A DNA stretch of 64,000 nucleotides from positions 1 through 64,000 of the forward strand of contig NZ_PVZG01000007.1 in the NCBI RefSeq assembly GCF_003002065.1. Reading direction: 5' to 3'. Numbering within the stretch: position 1 is the stretch's first letter; each line of letters starts with the position of its first letter. This DNA comes from Pseudosporangium ferrugineum. Its GTDB lineage: Bacteria; Actinomycetota; Actinomycetes; Mycobacteriales; Micromonosporaceae. The notes below the pieces were generated by a model. The model saw only the letters and a list, made by a program, of their open reading frames with translations, ran no database searches and was not told the origin of the DNA. The position numbers and the translations under genes were made by a program. Below are positions 60,603 to 64,000 of this stretch, piece after piece.

Positions 60603-61432
60603 CGGGCCGGCACGCCGAGCAGCTCGCGCGCCTCGGTGGTGGTCAGCGGCGGCCGCTGGGCGAGCTGGGCGAACCCGACCGCGCGGGCCACCAGCTGCAT
60701 GTTCGACTCGACGGGACGGCCCTTCGCGTACGTGACCGTGTCCTCCATGCCGACCCGCAGGTGCCCGCCCGCGGACAGCGACGCGAGCATGACCGGCAGG
60801 GTGGTACGCCCGATGCCGGTCGCCGAGAAGGTGGTGCCCTCGGGCAGGTCGCGGATCGCCCGGTGGCACGCGACGAGCGCCTCGGCGGTGCCCGGCATCC
60901 CACCCGGCACGCCCATCACCAGGTCGACGTGGACGTGGCCGCCGTACGGCAACCCGTGCCTGTCCAGCAGCCGCTGAAGCGTGGTGAGCTGACCCAGGTC
61001 GAAGATCTCGTACTCGGGGACGATCCCGCGCTCCGCCATCCGGGTGTGCAGGTCGACGATGAAATCCCAGCGGTTGAGGAACACCGCGTCGCCGAAGTTG
61101 ACCGTACCCATCGTGCAGGACGCCATCTCCGGCCCGGCGTCGAGCACGGCGAGCCGGGCCGCCTCCGGGTCCGTCACCGCCCCGCCCGAGGACAGCTGGA
61201 TGATCAGGTCGGTCGACTGGCGCAGCGCTGCCACGGTGTCGCGCAGCCGCCCCGGGTCGAGGGTCGGCTCGGCCGCGTCGTCGCGGATGTGGACGTGGAT
61301 GATCGCGGCGCCGAGCGCCTCGCACTCCTTGGCGGTGGCCACGAGTTCGTCGATCGTCACGGGCAGCGCCGGCACGGCGGCCTTGCTGCTCTCCGCGCCG
61401 GTGGGCGCGACGGTGATCAGGGTCCCGGTCAT
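60599..61432 (-). CDS. BKACE-family (DUF849) beta-keto acid cleavage enzyme
   Basis: 277 residues. Zn-binding HxH in IIHVHIRDD, GTVNFGDAVFLN, and GGHVHVDLVMGVPGG near residue 165, as in 3-keto-5-aminohexanoate cleavage enzyme. It condenses a beta-keto acid with acetyl-CoA; the true substrate is unknown. Co-translated with asparaginase, suggesting an amino-acid-derived substrate. Confidence 0.9.
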   Translation of the reverse strand: MTGTLITVAPTGAESSKAAVPALPVTIDELVATAKECEALGAAIIHVHIRDDAAEPTLDPGRLRDTVAALRQSTDLIIQLSSGGAVTDPEAARLAVLDAGPEMASCTMGTVNFGDAVFLNRWDFIVDLHTRMAERGIVPEYEIFDLGQLTTLQRLLDRHGLPYGGHVHVDLVMGVPGGMPGTAEALVACHRAIRDLPEGTTFSATGIGRTTLPVMLASLSAGGHLRVGMEDTVTYAKGRPVESNMQLVARAVGFAQLAQRPPLTTTEARELLGVPAR

Positions 61433-61495
61433 GCCGTGATCCTGCCATGAGGAATCGTTCAGGAGGCGGCGAAGCCGGCGCGGCCCCGGGGCGGA

Positions 61496-62554
61496 TCAGC
61501 CCGCGTCGATGGCGGCGGCCGACTCGGCGACGGTGAGCCGCGCGTCGTCCGGCACGTTGCGCTTGAGCACGGCGAGCGCGATCATGCCCAGCTCGTGGTG
61601 CCGGACCGCGGTGCCGACGAAGCCGACCTCCCGCCCGTCCAGCGTGACCGCAGTGCCCTTGGCCGGCGGCTGGTCGGTCGCCACCCCGTCGAGGTGCAGC
61701 AGCACCAGCCGGCGCGGGGGACGGCCCAGGTGGTGCACCCGCGCGACGGTCTCCTGCCCCCGGTAGCAGCCCTTGTCGAGGTGCACGGCCGGGCCGACCA
61801 GCGCCGCCTCGGCCGGGATGGTCCGGTGGTCGGTCTCCCAGCCGAGCCGCGGGATCCGATGCGCGACCCGCACGGCCTCATAGGCCCACAACCCCGCCCT
61901 GGGTACGTCGGCCAGCCGCGCGAGCACCGCGTCGAGGTTGCCCCGGGGCACGAGCAGATCCACGCCGAGCGGCACCCGCCGGGCCAGGCCGCCCTCGAAC
62001 CGGCGCACGTCGTAGAGCGCGGTGGGCGCGGGCGGCACCGAACCGGCGGCGAACTTCGGCCCCGGCACGTCGTACACCCGGGGCTCCGCCAGGTCGAGGT
62101 CGAGCAGGCGGGCGGTGACCGCGGGCGCCTCCGGACCGACCAGCGAGAACACGGCGATCTCGGCGGTGGCGTCGCGCGGCTCGACGCGGGTGAAGAACCG
62201 CATCATCTCGAGATATTTGAGCAGGCCCTCCCCCGCGCCCGGCTCGGTGTCGAGCCAGGCCGTGGTGCCGTCCTCGGCGACCAGGGCGTGCTGCTCGACG
62301 TGCCCGTGCGGGGAGAGCACGAGCAGCTCGGTGCCCTGGCCCGCGCGCAGGTCGCTGAGGTGCTGGGTGGTCAGGGTGTGCAGCCAGCTCGCCCGCTCGT
62401 CGCCCGGGACGGCGATGACGTCGCGGTGCGACCGGTCGACGAGGCCCGCGGAGGTCTCCAGGGTGCGCTGCTCGCGCATCGGGTCGCCGTAGTGTGCCGG
62501 CACGCCGGCGTCGGCCGATCCCGGCTCGAGATCCTCGATCAGGACCGTGGTCAT
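61496..62554 (-). CDS. ygfZ: Folate-binding protein YgfZ (GcvT-like)
   Basis: 352 residues. GcvT-type fold with the signature DKGCYRGQETVARVH near residue 250. YgfZ uses tetrahydrofolate to help repair or build Fe-S clusters. Its ATG overlaps the Fur-family stop (ATGA). Confidence 0.93.
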   Translation of the reverse strand: MTTVLIEDLEPGSADAGVPAHYGDPMREQRTLETSAGLVDRSHRDVIAVPGDERASWLHTLTTQHLSDLRAGQGTELLVLSPHGHVEQHALVAEDGTTAWLDTEPGAGEGLLKYLEMMRFFTRVEPRDATAEIAVFSLVGPEAPAVTARLLDLDLAEPRVYDVPGPKFAAGSVPPAPTALYDVRRFEGGLARRVPLGVDLLVPRGNLDAVLARLADVPRAGLWAYEAVRVAHRIPRLGWETDHRTIPAEAALVGPAVHLDKGCYRGQETVARVHHLGRPPRRLVLLHLDGVATDQPPAKGTAVTLDGREVGFVGTAVRHHELGMIALAVLKRNVPDDARLTVAESAAAIDAG

Positions 62555-62973
62555 GAGGGCTCCTTGCAGTCGCCGCAGACGCCGAAGAGCGACACGTGGC
62601 CGACGTCGACCCGGAAGTCGCGGTCGTCGCGCAGCCGGTCGGTGACCGGCTGCATGATCGCCGGGTCGACCTCGTCGATCGAGCCGCAGGTCCGGCAGAC
62701 GAGGTGCACGTGCTGGTCCTCGCCGGCGCGGTGGTAGGTCGGCGAACCGTGCGAGAGGTGGGTGTGGCTGACCAGGCTGAGATCCTCGAGCAGCTCGAGG
62801 GTGCGGTAGACGGTGGTGATGTTGACCCCGGCGGCACGCTCGCGCACCGTCTGGTGGATCTGCTCCGGCGTGGCGTGGCCGAGCTCGTGGACCGCCTCCA
62901 GGATCAGCTGGCGCTGCGGGGTCAGTCGCAGGCCGCGCTCCCGGAGCATCTCGGCGAGGGATGTGGCGGACAC
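62551..62973 (-). CDS. Fur-family metal-dependent repressor
   Basis: 140 residues. Winged helix (RLTPQRQLILEAV, TTVYRTLELLEDLSLV) and metal part with HVHLVCRTCGSIDEV and CGDC, i.e. two CxxC pairs for structural Zn. Its class (Zur, Fur or PerR) cannot be fixed by eye; the long His-rich stretch allows Zur. Divergent from the aminotransferase gene across 38 bases. Confidence 0.93.
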   Translation of the reverse strand: MSATSLAEMLRERGLRLTPQRQLILEAVHELGHATPEQIHQTVRERAAGVNITTVYRTLELLEDLSLVSHTHLSHGSPTYHRAGEDQHVHLVCRTCGSIDEVDPAIMQPVTDRLRDDRDFRVDVGHVSLFGVCGDCKEPS

Positions 62974-63011
62974 GTTACGAGCATAGTTCGCGCGGCGATA
63001 CCCTCCGCGTC

Positions 63012-63854
63012 GTGACCGCCCCCATCATGGTGATTCCGGGCTCAGGCGAGCTGACCCCGCTGGACCGCGGCCTGCTCTACGGCGAGGGCGCCTTCGAGAC
63101 CGTGCACCTGCGCCCCACCGGCCCCTGGCTGCTCGAGGCCCATCTGGCCCGCCTGCAACGGTCGGCCGCGGCGCTGGGCCTCGACGTGCCGCCGCAGGTC
63201 GCCGGGCTGGCGGACGGGCTCACCCACTCCGACGGCGCGCTGCGGCTGGTGGTCACCCCGTCGACCTCGTTCGCCACGGTGTCGCCGGTGCCGGAGGAGA
63301 TCCGCCGGGAGCGCCGGGACGGGATCCGGCTGATCACGTACGACCTGGGCGGGGCCGCCCGGGTGCCGTGGTCGCTGGCGGCGGCGAAGACGCTGTCCTA
63401 CGCGGAGAACCTGGCGGCGAAGCGCTGGGCGGTCGCCCGCGGCGCGGACGACCTGCTGTGGCTCGGCGACGGCCACGCCCTGGAGGCGCCGACGGCCAGC
63501 CTGGTGTGGCTCGACGGCGGCACGCTCTGCACCGTGCCGCCGGACGCGACCGGCATCCTGCCCGGCACGACGGCCGCGCACCTGCTCGACCGGGCCGGCG
63601 AGGTGGGCCTGCGCGCCGAGGAACGGATGCTCGGCGCGGCGGAGCTGCCCGCGGTCGAGGCGATCTGGCTGGCCAGCTCCCTGCGCGGGCTGGCGGAGGC
63701 GCGGACCCTCGACGGGGTGCCCCGCGCGGCGTCCCCGTGGACGCCGCGCCTGCTCGACCTGCTCGGCTTCAGCCGCCCACCCGCCGGCCCGCAACCCAAG
63801 GCCGGCGAGGACGGCGACGGCCGCGCGCAAGCCGGGCCGGTGGATGCGGCTTGA
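63012..63854 (+). CDS. pabC: Class IV aminotransferase, 4-amino-4-deoxychorismate lyase-like
   Basis: 280 residues from the GTG at 63012, with no ribosome site, so perhaps leaderless. GLLYGEGAFETVHL, pyridoxal-phosphate Lys in AAAKTLSYAENLAAKR, and ALEAPTASLVWLDGG fit PabC, which makes p-aminobenzoate for folate. Folate-linked ygfZ nearby supports this. D-amino-acid or branched-chain transaminase is the alternative. Confidence 0.8.
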   Translation: MTAPIMVIPGSGELTPLDRGLLYGEGAFETVHLRPTGPWLLEAHLARLQRSAAALGLDVPPQVAGLADGLTHSDGALRLVVTPSTSFATVSPVPEEIRRERRDGIRLITYDLGGAARVPWSLAAAKTLSYAENLAAKRWAVARGADDLLWLGDGHALEAPTASLVWLDGGTLCTVPPDATGILPGTTAAHLLDRAGEVGLRAEERMLGAAELPAVEAIWLASSLRGLAEARTLDGVPRAASPWTPRLLDLLGFSRPPAGPQPKAGEDGDGRAQAGPVDAA

Positions 63855-63864
63855 GCCGCCTGCT

Positions 63865-64000
63865 TCAGCCGCCGACGCGCAGGAGCCGGGCCGACAGGTG
63901 GGGCTTGAGCTTCTCGCCGTTCGCGGACATCTCGTGGGCGTACAGCAGGGCGCCGTCGACGATGCCGAAGAGCCGGTGCCCGCCGGTGACCGCGAGGCCG
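63865..64000 (-). CDS. Nitrobindin/FABP-like heme-binding protein, C-terminal fragment
   Basis: Only the last 44 codons are in the window; the start lies beyond 64000. The end LYAHEMSANGEKLKPHLSARLLRV matches the C-terminus of bacterial nitrobindin-like (FABP/DUF1794) beta-barrels, which carry a heme-ligating His in this stretch. Such genes often neighbour fur and ygfZ in actinobacteria. Confidence 0.7.
   Translation of the reverse strand, partial: GLAVTGGHRLFGIVDGALLYAHEMSANGEKLKPHLSARLLRVGG

Noticed and set aside
59667..61448. A single 593-codon fused asparaginase frame
   Set aside because: The upstream half is the out-of-frame shadow of the BKACE gene. The asparaginase starts at 60602 with an ATGA overlap.
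1..64000. tRNA, rRNA, insertion sequences, prophage or attachment sites
   Set aside because: I looked for tRNA-like cloverleaf ends, transposases, integrases and terminal repeats and saw none. Composition is even except for the AT-rich patch near 39415-39445.

Overview
The window (about 70% G+C) is actinobacterial. It most resembles a motile, zoospore-forming member of the Micromonosporaceae such as Actinoplanes. The evidence is a complete-looking flagellar and chemotaxis cluster with very high GC, GTG/TTG starts and Gram-positive flagellar architecture (no P- or L-ring genes), surrounded by typical actinobacterial genes (DUF7455, DUF2516, HbhA-like, mycothiol-type DinB enzyme, Fur-YgfZ-nitrobindin neighbourhood). 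The species cannot be fixed from the sequence alone.

Layout. 1-7242: secreted and signalling genes (DNRLRE protein cut by the window edge, a lone receiver, a secreted subtilisin, a DUF7455 protein, a PAS sensor kinase, an SRPBCC protein, a PHP hydrolase). 7339-12516 (minus): flgN-flgK-flgL-fliW-csrA-chemoreceptor. 12770-16251 (plus): fliC, then fliD-fliS-orf. 16441-22132: flgB-flgC-fliE-fliF-fliG-fliH-fliI. 22418-25980: fliJ, a two-domain wall hydrolase, fliK. 26076-27818: flgD-flgE. 28015-30603: flbD-motA-motB-fliL. 30718-39407: fliM-fliN-fliO-fliP-fliR-flhB-flhA, an flhF-like gene and a small membrane protein. 39479-40501: a sulfotransferase. 40542-48001 (minus): cheA-cheW-orf-cheB-cheR-cheY-cheX-cheY-orf. 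Next come an OmpR-type regulator, a divergent histidine kinase and a secreted CAP protein. 50293-64000: housekeeping genes (murB, a GH1 beta-glucosidase with its LacI regulator, EI24 protein, PKD-like secreted protein, an HbhA-like/XRE pair, asparaginase-BKACE, ygfZ-fur-pabC-like, nitrobindin).

Regulation. Reading the gaps reveals one promoter architecture before almost every flagellar or chemotaxis transcription unit: TCAG (or TCAA/TAAG), exactly 15 bases, then GCCGA-type. This is the FliA/WhiG (sigma-28) class. It occurs before flgN, fliC, fliD, flgB, fliJ, flgD, fliM and cheA, with weaker versions before flbD and fliL. Direct repeats of GCA(A/C)CCG with 4-base spacing sit just upstream of the flgB promoter and, degraded, upstream of flbD and cheA. 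These match what I remember of the TcrA box of Actinoplanes missouriensis. The fliC leader carries two GGA motifs, one on the Shine-Dalgarno, consistent with control by the csrA/fliW pair encoded nearby.

Oddities. fliQ is missing from between fliP and fliR, which overlap. flgF/flgG, flhG, fliA and flgM are absent from the window. FliM and FliN lack the N-terminal CheY-binding motif. The FlhF-like protein has lost its P-loop. MotB has GNTN in place of GHTD. CheA carries a tandem MshEN-like insert and two CheW-type domains. Two conserved-looking che-operon genes are unidentified.
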